Source: Ascaphus truei (Eukaryota; Chordata; Amphibia; Anura; Ascaphidae). Taken from it: 64,000 nucleotides of DNA. A program made the position numbers and the translations under genes. The DNA is taken from contig CM071579.1 in the NCBI GenBank assembly GCA_036426205.1, forward strand, positions 20,464,891 through 20,528,890. Reading direction: 5' to 3'. The notes under the pieces are model-generated. The model worked only from the letters and a program-made list of their open reading frames with translations. It was not told where the DNA came from and did no database searches. Positions 45,427 to 57,787 of the stretch are shown piece by piece; positions within the stretch are counted from its first letter, which is position 1, and the number at the start of each line of letters is the position of its first letter.

Positions 45427-45595
45427 GTGCGTCTGTGTGTTGGGGGCAGCTTTCCACGTGGGGGTTGTGTGTGTGTCTGTGTGTCTGCTTTTGGGTAAGT
45501 ATGGGGCAAGTTTTGACATATTGGGGTGAGTGAGTGTGTGTTCCTAGGCCCCTCCATTCCCCCGGCGCGGTTACAAGCTGTGTGTCTGCCCCCAG

Positions 45596-45797
45596 GTTCA
45601 TGTACTGGACAGACTGGGGAGCCAGCCCAAAGATCGAGCGTGCAGGGATGGACGCCTCAAGCCGCCTGGTTATCATCTCGTCCAACCTCACCTGGCCCAA
45701 TGGACTGGCCATAGACTACGAGTCAGAGCGCCTGTACTGGGCCGATGCCGGCATGAAAACCATAGAGTCGGCTAGGCTGGACGGAACCGACCGACAG
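45596..45797 (+). CDS. lrp4: LRP4, propeller 2 exon ([17 protein letters not shown])
   Basis: This 202-bp exon lies between a TGCCCCCAG acceptor and a GTGAGC donor. It encodes [39 protein letters not shown] and [19 protein letters not shown], ending TDRQ. It covers two blades. It ends at a codon boundary and should continue with [13 protein letters not shown], found only on the minus strand at 47811. This is the first strand conflict in lrp4. Confidence 0.95.
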
Positions 45798-46016
45798 GTG
45801 AGCGCACCTGACATAAGTCTCTCTATGTAGACTTTGCGTGTGTGTCATAATGTTCAGCCCCCATCTCGCCACCGCTGGATGGAGAGTTCTCCAATGACAT
45901 TCCAGGTACTGCGGTTCCCGACTCTCTCCTCCGTGTCGCTGCTACACATTTTCTGATCTTACTCCTATCTTCGTTTTGGTCGTCATTTTTGTCGAACTGT
46001 ATGTCCGGCCCCCTTC

Positions 46017-46019
<3 letters not shown>

Positions 46020-46060
<41 letters not shown>

Positions 46061-47590
46061 TCCCGTGTAATAGATTGTGATAGGTACAGGAACAGTTATA
46101 GGATTGAGGGTCCTGTAATAGAGGGGTGATAGGTACATGGGACGTTTAGGGGGAGGGGTCTTGAGAGATCACTGACGTATAGTAGGATAGGAGGCATTTG
46201 CGTGGGGGCTGTAGAGATGGGTGATAGGTACAGGAAAGTTTATAGGGGAAGGGTGTCCCTGTAATAGAGGGGTGATTAGGCAACAGGACATAATAGGGTG
46301 AGGGGTCCCTGTAATAGAATGGGTGATAGTACAGGACAGTTATTAGGGGAGGGGTCCCTGTAATAAGGGGATAGTCAGGACAGTTATAGGGGGAGGGGAT
46401 CCTGTTAATAGAGGGGGGTAGGGTACAGGACAGTTATAGGGGGAGGGGCCCTGTAATAGAGGAGATAGGTACAGACAGTTATAGGGTGAGGGGTCCTGTA
46501 ATAGAATGGTGATGGATTACAAGGACATTTTATAGGTGAGGGGGTCCTGTAATAGAATGGTGATAGGTACAGGACAGATTTAGGGGAGGGGCCGTGTAAT
46601 AGAGGGGTGATAGGTACAGGACATTTTTTATAGGGTAGGGGGTCCTGTATATAGAATGTGAGTATAGTACAACAGTTATAGGGAGAGGGGGTCCTGTAAT
46701 AGGGGTGATAGTACAGATATGTGATAGGGGAGGGGTCCCTGTAATAGAGGCGGTGATAGTTACAGGAAGTGATGAGAGGGGGGGGGCCTGTAATAGAGGA
46801 GTGATAGGTACAAGGACAGTTATGAAGGGGAAGGGGTCCCTGTAATGAGGGTGTGATAGGTACAGGACAGTTAGAGGGGGAGGGGGCCCTGTAATAGAGG
46901 GATAGGTACAGGACAGTTATAGGGGGAGGGGGCCATGTAATAGAGGAGACATAGGCACAGGACAGTTATAGGGTGAGGGTCCCTGTAATAGAATGGTGAT
47001 AGTTACGGACATTTTATAGGGTGAGGGTCCAGAAATAGAGGGGTGATAGGTACAGAGGGCATTTATAGGGGGGAGGGGTCCTGTAATAGAGGAGAGTAGG
47101 TACAGGACATTCTAGGGTGAGGGGCGCCTGTAATAGAGGAGATGTGGTACACGGGCAGTTATAGGGTGGAGGGGCTGCCTGATATGGGGGGTGATAGGTA
47201 CAGGATATGGGGGGGGCCTGTATAGAGGGTTGATAGGTACAGGACAGTTATAGGGTAGGGGGCCTGCAATAGAGAGGATAGGTACAGGACAGTTTCTATA
47301 GGGTGAGGGGGCCCTGTAATAGAGGAGAGATAGGTACAGGGCAGTTATAGGGTGAGGGGGTCCTGTAATAGAGGGGTGATAGGTACAGGGCAGTTTATAG
47401 ATGAGGGGGTCCTGTAATAGAGGGGTGATAGGTACGGGCAGTTATAGGGCGAGGGGGTCCGTAATAGAGGGGTGATAGGTACAGGGCAGTTATAGGGTGA
47501 GCGGGTCCCTGTAATAGAGGAGAGATAGGCACAGGACAGTTATAGGGTGAGGGGTCCTGTAATAGAGGGGTGATAGGTACAGGACAGTTA
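46020..47590. repeat. 1.5-kb minisatellite, about 47 bp unit, roughly 33 copies, preceded by (GT)n
   Basis: (GT)n at 46022-46060 is followed by units with TGTAATAGAGGGGTGATAGG and TACAGGACAGTTATAGGGTG + AGGGGTCC. It adjoins the donor side of the reversed propeller 2 exon at 47622. Single-base noise is frequent in the first half. Confidence 0.93.
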
Positions 47591-47621
47591 CTGGATGTTA
47601 GCACGCCTGCGAGTCTCATAC

Positions 47622-47811
47622 CTGGGGTCCGGTGACGGTGGAACACGTGAATGTCCATCAGGTTCTCCAGATTCTCCCGCACGGTCTGACGCCCGAGTCC
47701 TGTCTTGCGATCTGCACTCTCGATGCTTTTTGACTGCCAGTCAGTCCAGTAAATACGGTCCCCATACAGGGTCAGGCCAAAGGGGTGCGGGAGGTCGGTC
47801 CCAATCAGCAC
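47622..47811 (-). CDS. lrp4: LRP4, last exon of propeller 2 (strand reversed)
   Basis: This 190-bp exon on the minus strand lies between a GGGCTTTTAG acceptor and a GTATGAG donor. It reads [38 protein letters not shown] and [18 protein letters not shown]. It follows directly on TDRQ of the plus-strand exon ending at 45797: same protein, same phase, opposite strand. The MDIHVFHR segment closes the propeller and leads into an EGF module that was not found in the window. Intact frame. Confidence 0.94.
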
Positions 47812-47930
47812 CTAAAAGCCCCTCAGAGCACAAGGGTTCCCCTTTAATATTTCTGCTGCCCTAGTGATTACAAAAACCCTAATCTCTGGAAGCTCCAAAA
47901 AGGTCAAGGGAGAGAGATGTATAAGTGGGG

Positions 47931-48418
47931 GGACCACTCACCGAGGGAGCGTGTATAAGGGGAAAGTAAGTATAAGGGGGAGAACACTCACTGAGGGAGC
48001 CTGTATAAGGGGGGGAGCAGTATAAGGGTGAGAGCACTCACTGGGGGAGCTGTATAAGGGGAGAGCAGTATAAGGGGGAGGGGCATAAGGGGGAGAACAC
48101 TCACTGAGGGTGTAGTAAGGGGGAGGCAGGCAAAGGGAGGAGAGCAGTATAAGGGGTGAGAACAACTCACTGAGTGGCTGTATGAGGGTGGAGCGCGTAT
48201 TAAGGGTGAGACACTCACTGATGGGAGCTGTATAAGGGGGAGAGTCAGATAAGGGGTTAGGGGTGAGAACACTCACTGAGGGCGCTGTATAAGGGGGAGA
48301 GCCAGTTATAAGGGGGAGAGCAGTATAAGGGGTTTGAGAACACTCACTGAGGAGCTGTATAAGGGGGAGAGCAGTATAAGGGGGAGAGCAGTAACAGATA
48401 TAGGGGGAGAACACTCAC
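47931..48418 (-). repeat. Minisatellite carrying copies of the splice donor of the adjacent lrp4 exon
   Basis: Read on the minus strand the unit (about 48 bp) is CTCCCTCAGTGAGTGTTCTC followed by CCCTTATACTGCTC. The exon just upstream ends GTGCTCCCTCA and its donor is GTGAGTGTTCTC, so every unit repeats the exon-intron junction. The mate block at 55976-56345 is in the opposite orientation. Confidence 0.92.
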
Positions 48419-48530
48419 TGAGGGAGCACGGCTCCGAGTCCATCCTCAGGAACAGGCGCACACAAAATCACTGGTACGAGCGAAGCAGAGGTGGGAGCAG
48501 CCACCATTACTCACTCCACAGGGTTACTAC
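48419..48530 (-). CDS. lrp4: LRP4, EGF-like module after propeller 4 (exon, strand reversed)
   Basis: After a CCCTCAG acceptor the minus strand reads SNPCGVSNGGCSHLCFARTS, then DFVCAC, and after a frameshift PED and DSEPCSL before the GTGAGTG donor. The six-cysteine pattern and FARxSDFVCAC identify the last extracellular EGF repeat of LRP4. It joins in phase to the plus-strand exon at 56480 (SL-I-PGF). At least one indel. Confidence 0.85.
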
Positions 48531-48539
48531 CTGAGGGGG

Positions 48540-49460
48540 GGGGGAGAGCAAAAAAGGAGGGAAGAGTGAGACACAGAGCAAAGGAGAGAGGGTGTGGCGG
48601 GGGGAAGAAGAGGGAGGAACAGGTGGGGGGGAAGCAGGGAGAGAGGTGGGGGGGAAGCAGGGAGAGTGGGGGGTGAAGAGGGGAGAGGCTGGGGGAGAAT
48701 CCGGGGAGAGGTCAGCAGGAGAGAGGTGGTGGGAAGAAGGGAGAGGGGGGTGGGAAGCAGGGAGGAGAGGAGGTGGGGGGGGAGAAGGGAGATAGGTGGG
48801 GGGGAAGCAGGAGGGGGTGGGGGGGAAGAGTGGAGAGGTGGGGGGGCAGGGGAGAGTGGAGAGGTGGGGGGGAAGCAGTGGAGAGAGGTGGGGGGGAAGC
48901 AGGGAGAGAGGGGAGAGGGGAAGCCGGGAGAGAAGGAAGAGATGGAGAGAAAAGGGAGAACGCTTAGCGCAGAGTAAGGAGGGGGGAAAGTAGGGGGAGG
49001 GAGGGAGAGTATGGAGAGAGCGGGAGGCAGGGGGAGCAGGAGAGGGGGAGCAGGGAGAGAAGGGGGTCAGGGAGGAGAGAGGTGGAGCAGGTAGGAGAGA
49101 GGCAGAGAGGCAGAGCAGGGAGAGGAGGTAGCAGAGCAGGGAGAGAGGGGATCAGGGGAGAGAGGAGGAGAGGAGAGAGAGAGGAGAGAGAGAGGGCGAG
49201 AGGCAGAGGCGGGAGAGAGGGGGGAGGAGGGGGGGAGAGGGAAGAGGGGGGAGAGGCAGAGCAGGGAAAAGAGGCCAGAGCAGGGAGGAGACAGGAGAGA
49301 GGCAGCAGAGGCAGGGAATAGAGGGCAGGAGAGGCAGGCGAGTGGAGAGAGAGCAAGCAAAATGAGGTGGAGTGTGAAAGAGAACAGTAAATGGAAGAGG
49401 GGAGCGAAAGGATACGTAACAGAGGGAGAGAAGTGGGAAAACAGAAAGAGTGAGATTGTA
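48540..49460. repeat. Purine-rich minisatellite (GGGAGAGAGGTGGGGGGGAAG units)
   Basis: Two subfamilies: GAGAGGTGGGGGGGAAGCAG (48.6-48.95 kb) and GGCAGAGCAGGGAGAGA (49.0-49.33 kb). Almost pure G/A on the plus strand. Frames on both strands are open only because of the low complexity. Confidence 0.88.
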
Positions 49461-49503
49461 GGAGAAGAAAAAGAAAGGGTAGGGCACAGGGCTACTTCGC
49501 AAC

Positions 49504-49666
49504 CTGGAGGTGCCGTGGTAGCTGTCTGTTCTGTGTGAGCCGACACCACATAATGTCAATCACACCCCCACATTCCCCAAAATAGTCTCCTGGTTCCGCC
49601 CAGAGTATTTATCCACCCGCTGGATGGATTGGTCTGCCAATCCGCCAGTAGATAAAGCGGACCCTC
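49504..49666 (-). CDS. lrp4: LRP4, propeller 4 closing exon (strand reversed, indels)
   Basis: Minus-strand pieces, in order but in shifting frames: FIYW, [37 protein letters not shown]. This matches the human LRP4 segment [21 protein letters not shown] ahead of the last EGF module, as remembered. The acceptor is GAAATAG; the donor is a weak CCAG-GTTGCG, so the 3' edge is uncertain. Three or so single-base losses. Confidence 0.78.
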
Positions 49667-49977
49667 CTATTTCAAAGGAAGGGAAAACCGTAGTAGGTAC
49701 CCGGGTGGTACCAGACACCCACTCCTACCTATCACCAACACAGAGAGAATCCCCCAGCATGGCCAACACAGCCCGCCCTTCATCTCCTCACATTGTGATA
49801 ATGCTGTCCTACTCCCTTTGTTCTAGTTGACGTTGCAACTGGTTAACATGACATTTCAGTGGCATATTCTGCAATCCTGCTTGGGCACGGGTGAACTGGA
49901 AGAATGCTTTAGGCAAGTTCAAGGAGGACCACATACTCAAAATGGGAAAGAGACCACAGGTAGACACGGAGCGTCAC

Positions 49978-50088
49978 CTGCGTAAGGGCAAAAGGGTGGA
50001 GATATGACTGTACCAACACCTGCCGGAGCTTCCCGTTCAGGTCAGACAACTCTCGATAGCGATCCAGGTGGGCATCCACAAGTAAATC
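49978..50088 (-). CDS. lrp4: LRP4, propeller 4 exon (VDAHLDR ... [11 protein letters not shown], strand reversed)
   Basis: This 111-bp exon on the minus strand lies between a TTCTGGCAG acceptor and a GTGACGC donor. It reads VDAHLDR, then [14 protein letters not shown] and HPFALTQ. The middle (YRELS where IESA is expected) and the start (IYLWVDA) suggest single-base errors. [11 protein letters not shown] followed by HPFALTQ is specific to LRP4 propeller 4. Confidence 0.85.
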
Positions 50089-50176
50089 CTGCCAGAAGAG
50101 AGAAGGCTTGACCTGCAGTTGGGTCACACTTGGAATAATGGAAGCACCAACCACAGCAGGTGAGGTGGGCACTGAC

Positions 50177-50308
50177 CTGCGAGTGTCAAGTCCAGCGTCA
50201 GCCCATTGGGCCACCCCAGGTCGGTATTAATAGGGTCGTGCGGTCAGAGCCGTCCAGGTGAGCTCTTTCGATTTTAGACAACATGACCCATCAGTCCAGA
50301 AAATGAAA
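50177..50308 (-). CDS. lrp4: LRP4, propeller 4 exon (FIFWTDWGHV, strand reversed, indels)
   Basis: The minus strand after ACCATTGCAG reads [38 protein letters not shown] and DTRR with small frame breaks, then a GTCAGTG donor. It continues in phase from RKG of the exon at 51444 and leads to IYW-VDAHLDR at 50088. The order within this reversed block is therefore consistent. Confidence 0.83.
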
Positions 50309-50625
50309 CTGCAATGGTGAGAACGTAAACAAAACCCAATTCAAAACTTGGGACCCAAACCGAATGCCCCTCACAAACATGGCATGCAATGCTAAATCTT
50401 CTCTCCAGCTTGTCTCCTAAAATCACTCCCCACCCAAACCTGGCACCTTCTCCGGCAATCTCCTCCCCTCCTCATCGCTGTGACGGCAGGTTGTCCGTGG
50501 CAATGTTGATTCTGCCGAGATCGCAGAGATAAGGAGGCAGGAGTAGCCATAGAGAAGGTAGGGGACATTTAGAGATGCCCGCGCCCCCCTTCTTCCCCAG
50601 CAATCAGTTTAAGAGTTTGGGGAAG
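50309..50625. other. Intron, nothing recognisable
   Basis: Mixed-composition sequence between an lrp4 exon and a G-rich array. No feature seen. Confidence 0.4.
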
Positions 50626-50629
50626 AGCG

Positions 50630-51085
50630 AAGGGCCTCTGTGTGCGCAGGAGGCCTCTGTGTGCGCGGCAGGCCTTGCTGGGCGCGGGGGCTCTGTGTGC
50701 AGCGGGGGGGCCTCGTGTGCGCGGGGGGGGGCCTGTGTGCGGGTGGGGGCATCTTGTGCGCGGGGGGGCCTCTTGTGCGCGGAGGTGGGCATCTGTGTGA
50801 GCGGGGGGGCTCTGTTGTGCGCGGGGGGGATCGGTGTGCGCGGGGGGGCCTCTGTGTGGAGGGGGGGGCTCTCGTGTGAGCGGGGGGGCATCTGTAGTCG
50901 CGGGTGGGGCCTTCGGTGTGCGCGGGGGACCTGTATGCGAGGGGGACCTCTGTGTGGCGGGGGGGACCTCTGTGTGAACGGGCATTGTGAGCGAGGGGGG
51001 GGGCCTCTGTGAGGCGGGGGGGCTCTGTGTAGCGCGGGGGGCCTCGTGGAGATCGGGGGGCCTCTGTAAGCACGGCGGAGGCCTC
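50630..51085. repeat. G-rich minisatellite, about 20 bp unit
   Basis: The unit is GGCCTCTGTGTGCGCGGGGG with G-runs of 4 to 9. There are about 22 copies, many with indels at the G-runs, so copy lengths are uncertain. Confidence 0.9.
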
Positions 51086-51185
51086 GTGCGCTGGAACTGA
51101 AATTGAACCGTCCAGCAGAATCCTGCGTCGTGTGTTTATAGGGGTGGTACACGGGTATTTTTTCTTAAACGTGAATATTTGAACT

Positions 51186-51232
51186 CTACTGCAGGGAGCT
51201 CAAAATCCAGTCTCAAGGGCCACCAACAGAGT
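51186..51232 (+). mobile_element. Fragment of the palindromic hAT MITE
   Basis: AAAATCCAGTCTCAAGGGCC + ACCAACAGAGTCAGC matches the left arm of the MITE family seen at 23.9 and 44.3 kb. Only about 45 bases remain. Confidence 0.5.
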
Positions 51233-51241
51233 CAGCGTAGT

Positions 51242-51285
51242 AACACTGTATGTATGGTATGTATATATGTAGTAGTCTATGTATG

Positions 51286-51319
<34 letters not shown>

Positions 51320-51350
51320 TGTATGTATGTATGTATATATGTATGTATAT
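51242..51350. repeat. (GTAT)n microsatellite
   Basis: ATGTATGTATGTATGTATGT run with ATAT interruptions. Confidence 0.95.
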
Positions 51351-51442
51351 AGCTCTATAGCTTAGTTTTTTGCGTACCCTCTTTAATTATTACCACCCCA
51401 AGTAGTGAAACAGATCTGACCCCAGCGCCCCGGCGGTTCTCA

Positions 51443-53300
<1,858 letters not shown>

Positions 53301-53815
53301 CATCGCTTCATGAACGACTTCACGTCTGCAGACTGTCGTCGGCTTGTACTCCGTTCTGGTAATTAACCCTTGCCCTACTACTAAAGGCCCACAGTGCGTG
53401 CCATAAACAGTTCATCTGCTAATGAATATAACAGCGTCGCTCTATGAGAAAGCGAATCTCTCGGGGGGGGGGGTCCCTCGTTCTGCTTCCTATTAACCCT
53501 TTGTGCCGGAGGGGCCCAGCGTGACACGCCCCTCCGGAACTGCGATCATGTGATTGCTCCATCACTTGTGATGGAACAAGGGGGAGAAGTCCAACACACC
53601 CCCACGCCGCCCCCAATGCCGATCTGTCCGGATCGCTCCATAGTCAGGACGGCCCACTCCCCATAGAAACTGGGAGGGTGGGTGGGGGGGGGGGGCGGGC
53701 TCTACTTAGGGCATCCAGGGTGCCAGAACCCATAATGTACCAGACACTAGGGCACGCACAGGTTAAATCCGTGTATTACTTACTTCTTGTGTGGATGTTC
53801 TAATTTTATTATTAT
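53301..53815. other. Non-coding stretch, probable MITE debris
   Basis: Contains G-runs near 53465 and 53685 and the inverted pair TGCTCCATCACTTGTGATGG. No propeller 3 exon was found here, although its position upstream of the 51662 exon would allow one. Confidence 0.4.
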
Positions 53816-53819
53816 AGTG

Positions 53820-54595
53820 CCAACGATGTACTCAGTGCTTTAACCCTAATATCTGCTGTACACCCCTCTGCCCCTCCTTACAGCTCACCTAATATCTCAT
53901 TATGCCCTCCTCTGCCCCTCCACATGTCACCCAACCCCTCTGCCCTCCTTACATCTCACCCTAATATCTCACTAGATCATCTGCTCTTTCCTCCTTACAG
54001 CTCAGGCCTATACTTCGCTATAACCCTCCCTATCTGCCCTCCTTACATTTCATCACCCTAATAATCACTATACACCCCTCTGCCCCTCCTTTACAGCCTC
54101 ACCCCAATATCTCCATATAACCCTCTCTGCCCCTCCTTACATCTCACCCTACACCCCTCTGCCCCTCCTTACATCTCACCCTATACACATAACCCTCTTC
54201 ACATCTCACCCTAATATCTCACTATGACACCACTCTGCCTCCTTACATTCACACCCTACACCCCTCTGCCCATCCTTAATCTACACCCTAATATCTCAGT
54301 ATACATCCCTGCTGCTCCTCCTACAGCTCAGCCTAATATTCACTATACACCCCTCTGCCCTCCTGACATCTCCACCTAATATCTCACATACACCCCTCTG
54401 CCCCTCCTTACATCTCCACCTAATATCTCACTATACACCCCTCTGCCCCTCCTTACATCTCCCCCTAATATCTCACTGATACACCGGCCCCTCTTACATC
54501 TCCCCTATTCAATACCCTCCTATCTCCCATCTTACATCTACCCATCTCACGATACCCTCCTCACATCTCACCCTAATATCTCGTTTATACACTCG
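53820..54595. repeat. Minisatellite, about 45 bp unit
   Basis: The unit combines CACCCCTCTGCCCCTCCTTA with CATCTCACCCTAATATCTCA + CTATA. Several copies are truncated. Confidence 0.88.
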
Positions 54596-54599
54596 CTCT

Positions 54600-54740
54600 T
54601 GCTAAGGATGTACTTCTGTCTAACCCTTTTATATCTAAAGCCCTAAAACCCTCCTTTCTCTGCCACGCCACCACGCTCTGGAATGCCCTACCCTTCATAT
54701 CTTAAAATACAACCTTTTAATGAGCATTTGGCAGATTAAT
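54600..54740 (+). mobile_element. L2-like LINE remnant (RT C-terminus)
   Basis: Plus-strand translation gives CHATTLWNALPF, the WNALP motif near the end of L2/CR1-type reverse transcriptases. Short and frame-broken. Confidence 0.5.
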
Positions 54741-55185
54741 TTTGCTGATATATAGATTAAAAAAACCAAACAGCAGCAGCAGCGCGCGCCCACAGTGTAT
54801 AACAGTGTAATACATTTATTAGGGTGAAGAACCTTACAATACCACACTCACAAACAAATGTATAAAATCGCATTGTAGAAAAAATACACTTTTTTTGCGG
54901 TGAGTGGTGTGGTTTCTCAAGCCTAATAAAACGCATTACACGACAACACCGCGGGGCGCGCTTCTGCGGTTTGTTGTTTTTAGATCCCTTGGAACTCGGG
55001 TTTATTCCGCAGAAGTGCTCAGACCCCAGGAATTTGAACCCAGGAATATTTGGCCATCTTTCTCCAAATCCTTTTTTCAATTCACCTGGACTTGTATTGG
55101 ATCATATCCTCTATAGGCAACGATTGGAAGAGTAATTGATTAATTGCTAATATATCTATATAATATATATCTATATATATGCATT
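54741..55185. other. Probable interspersed repeat
   Basis: Separates the RT remnant from an L2-like tail at 55190. It contains AGTGGTGTGGTTTCTCAAGC and CAATACCACACTCACAAACA, a loose inverted pair. Class unknown. Confidence 0.35.
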
Positions 55186-55310
55186 TACTGAACCTTAGAT
55201 TGTAAACTCTTCGGGCAGTTTATCTTTTCCTCACTATTTTGTTTGTATGCCTGTGGCGCTTATTCCCACGATGACGTGTATTACTGCGTGTAATATATAT
55301 ATATATATAA
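55186..55310 (+). mobile_element. L2-like 3' tail followed by (TA)n
   Basis: CTTAGATTGTAAACTCTTCG is followed by GGGCAGTTTATC and GGCGCTTATTCCC, resembling 20970-21085. (TA)n runs lie at 55150-55180 and 55291-55310. Confidence 0.5.
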
Positions 55311-55975
55311 TACGCACCACTCATACATGAACCTTGTCATGTGCGCACTACTCTCTCCAATAACCACAGTGTCACACGGATCACCCTCTAAACCCGCAGG
55401 TCACTGCGAGGGTTAATCTTAAAACATCCCCTGCTCGATCATTGACCCCTTCCCTGCGGCCGGCCCTGCTCAGCACCTGATCACATCCAGCAAGACGCGG
55501 TGTAGTAGATTTTGCTTCACACGCTGTCGTAATCCAGGGAGAATACATGTGCAGCTACTGGGGCGGGGATGTACACATCTGTGGTGTCATCATGCTTTTC
55601 CTGGCTTTCTCATTGTCATTGAGATTTCATTTTGCGTTTATGGTAACTTCCTTTTTTATGGATTGGCGATACCAGCATGCCCCGGTATGTTGTCGTCCGG
55701 TGGATTTTTGGGGTCCACGCATCTCTTCGCTCCCTTCTCTTTCAGTCGGTGATACCAGTGGGACAGGAGCCAAGAATAACCTGGTGGCGATTCGGGCTAT
55801 GACCCCTTTTTTTTTTAGACCCACAGGTTTTTGTGAAAGCAGCCCCCATGTTTGTCCCCACACTGTTTTCTTTTTTATACCCATGTGAAGGGCAGATACC
55901 GACTTTGATACCCTACATGTATCCAAAGCGTTGAAGGTAAAGTAGCGGCGTCGGAGGGTTTGAGCGAGGGGCTAC
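55311..55975. other. Non-coding stretch, probable old transposon sequence
   Basis: Single-copy in the window. Plus frames of 67 and 113 codons near 55549-55888 show no domain. T-runs at 55806-55816. The right edge coincides with the start of the donor-derived array. Confidence 0.35.
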
Positions 55976-56345
55976 GGGTCCTTTATACAGCTCCCTCAGT
56001 GAGTGCCCTCCCCCCTTATACAGCTCCCTCAGTGAGTGTCCTCCCCCTTATACAGCTCCCTCAGTGAGTGCCCTGCTCTTTATACTGCTCCCCCATTATA
56101 CAGCTCCCCCAGTGAGTGTCCTCCCCATTATACAGCTCTCTCAGTGAGTGCCCTGCTCTTTATACTGCTTCCTCCCCATTATACAGCTCCCTCAGTGAGT
56201 GTCCTGCTCTTTATACTGCTCCCCCCCATTATACAGCTCCCTCAGAGAGTGTCCTACCCCCTTATACAGCTCCCTCAGTGAGTCTCCTGTTCTTTATACT
56301 GCTCTCCCCATTATACAGCTCCCTCACTGAGTGCCCTGCTCTTTA
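55976..56345 (+). repeat. Minisatellite, mate of 47931-48418 in the opposite orientation
   Basis: The unit is CAGCTCCCTCAGTGAGTGCC + CTGCTCTTTATACTGCTCCC. It ends about 130 bases before the acceptor of the lrp4 exon at 56480. In gene direction it is the 3' part of the intron that starts at 48418. Confidence 0.92.
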
Positions 56346-56479
56346 TACTGTTGCCTGCCGCCCCCTGTAGGCAGCGCACTCACTCTCACACAATCCTCTC
56401 TTGGGAGTAGGCAGGGAGTGCTGTTTTGCCTCCTGCAGCTTCCCTCCCTGCTTAATCCCTGCATACTCCTGTCTTACAG

Positions 56480-56600
56480 TCCCTGGATTTCTGGCTTCGG
56501 CTCCAGTGCCAACAGACAGCAGCGGGAGGAGCTCCGGTTCCTTCAGCCCCAACACCCAGAGCGGGCGAGGGGACAGCACTCTGGGGGTGACGAGAGGAAG
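56480..56600 (+). CDS. lrp4: LRP4, juxtamembrane stalk exon 1
   Basis: After TGTCTTACAG this 121-bp exon reads (with the previous codon) IPGFLASAPVPTDSSGRSS, then SFSPNTQSGRGDSTLGVTRG before GTATGG. Ser/Thr/Pro-rich, as expected for the O-glycosylated stalk between the last EGF module and the membrane. Human LRP4 begins this exon LVPGLVPPAP. The sequence is otherwise poorly conserved; placement rests on phase, order and the PGF start. Confidence 0.85.
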
Positions 56601-56750
56601 GTATGGGAGCACGGAGACTGCCTGGCATTGCTGTGTGGGAGGGTATAGGGCGGTGTCAGTGTGTGCCATCCCGATGTCTTCCTCACCTGCCCAATCCCTT
56701 CCTCACCCAACTCCCCATCTCTCTGACCAGTCCTCTCTCCTTTCCTGCAG

Positions 56751-56815
56751 CTGCTCAGACCAGGAGGCATCGCGGGGGCTCTGTGAGCCCAACGGGGCAG
56801 TGCCAGCCAGTGCCG
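56751..56815 (+). CDS. lrp4: LRP4, juxtamembrane stalk exon 2
   Basis: This 65-bp exon lies between a TTTCCTGCAG acceptor and a GTGAGG donor. It reads SCSDQEASRGLCEPNGAVP and ASAG. The C-S-x-x-x-A-x-x-GLC spacing matches human RCSERDARLGLCARSN. In phase with both neighbours. Confidence 0.87.
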
Positions 56816-56869
56816 GTGAGGGCAGCAACAGGAGGCAAATGTTTTGGTGTGATGTGGGCCGAGTATAGG

Positions 56870-57640
56870 GTGTGATCTATGAATAGATGTAAGGGGGGAT
56901 ATAGGGTGTCTATAAGTGCATGTTCTAAGCTGCAGGTTAGCTTGTGTATGGACGTGTGGTTAATACTGGAGTATGGGGTGTGATCTATGAATAGATATAA
57001 AGGGGGGATATAGGGTGTCTATAAGTGCATGTCCTAAGCTGCAGGTTAGCTTGTGTATGGACGTGTGGTTAATACTGGAGTATGGGGTGTGATCTATGAA
57101 TAGATGTAAGGGGGGATATAGGGTGTCTATAAGTGCATGTTCTAAGCTGCAGGTTAGCTCGTGTATGGACGTGTGGTTAATACTGGAGTATAGGGTGTTA
57201 TCTATGAATAGATGTAAGGGGGGATATAGGGTGTCTATAAGTGCATGTTCTAAGCTGCAGGTTAGCTTGTGTATGGACGTGTGGTTAATACTGGAGTATA
57301 GGGTGTTATCTATGAATAGATGTAAGGGGGGATATAGGGTGTCTATAAGTGCATGTCCTAAGCTGCAGGTTAGCTTGTGTATGGACGTGTGGTTAATACT
57401 GGAGTGATGGGTGTGATCTTGAATAGATATATAGGGGGGGATATAGGGTGTCATAAGGTCATGTTCTAAGCTGCAGGTTAGCCTTGTGTAGGGACGTTTG
57501 GTTTAATACTGGAGATGGGGGTGTGATGCTATGATATATATAAGGGGAGTGTGATATAGGGTGTCTATAAGTCCATGCTCCTAATCATCATAAGTTATGC
57601 TTGTTGGTATGGACGTGTGGTTAATACTGGAGTATGGGGT
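56870..57640. repeat. Minisatellite, about 107 bp unit, seven copies
   Basis: The unit contains GGGGGGATATAGGGTGTCTA, TAAGTGCATGTTCTAAGCTG, CAGGTTAGCTTGTGTATGGA and TAATACTGGAGTATGGGGTG. Copies 1-5 are almost identical; the last two have indels. It lies in the intron before the transmembrane exon. Confidence 0.95.
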
Positions 57641-57699
57641 GTGCACACGGTGGGTGGTGTCTGAGTGATCATCTCCCTGATGGTTCGGTGTCTCTTTAG

Positions 57700-57787
57700 G
57701 GGACAGGCTACGTGTGCCGTATATCATTGCTGGGTCTCTGTCTGTGCTCTGCCTGCTCCTGCTCCTCTCGGCTCTGCTAATCTACAG
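57700..57787 (+). CDS. lrp4: LRP4, transmembrane exon
   Basis: This 88-bp exon lies between a TGTCTCTTTAG acceptor and a GTCAGTG donor. It encodes GDRLRVPYIIAGSLSVL and CLLLLLSALLIYR: a single hydrophobic helix of about 22 residues with basic residues at its inner end. It corresponds to human ISYAIGGLLSILLILVV...LMLYR. Intact frame. Confidence 0.93.

Noticed and set aside
48491..49559. Gly/Glu/Arg-rich plus frames and Ser/Leu/Pro-rich minus frames
   Set aside because: Low-complexity purine-rich array. Only the short lrp4 pieces at its edges are real coding sequence.
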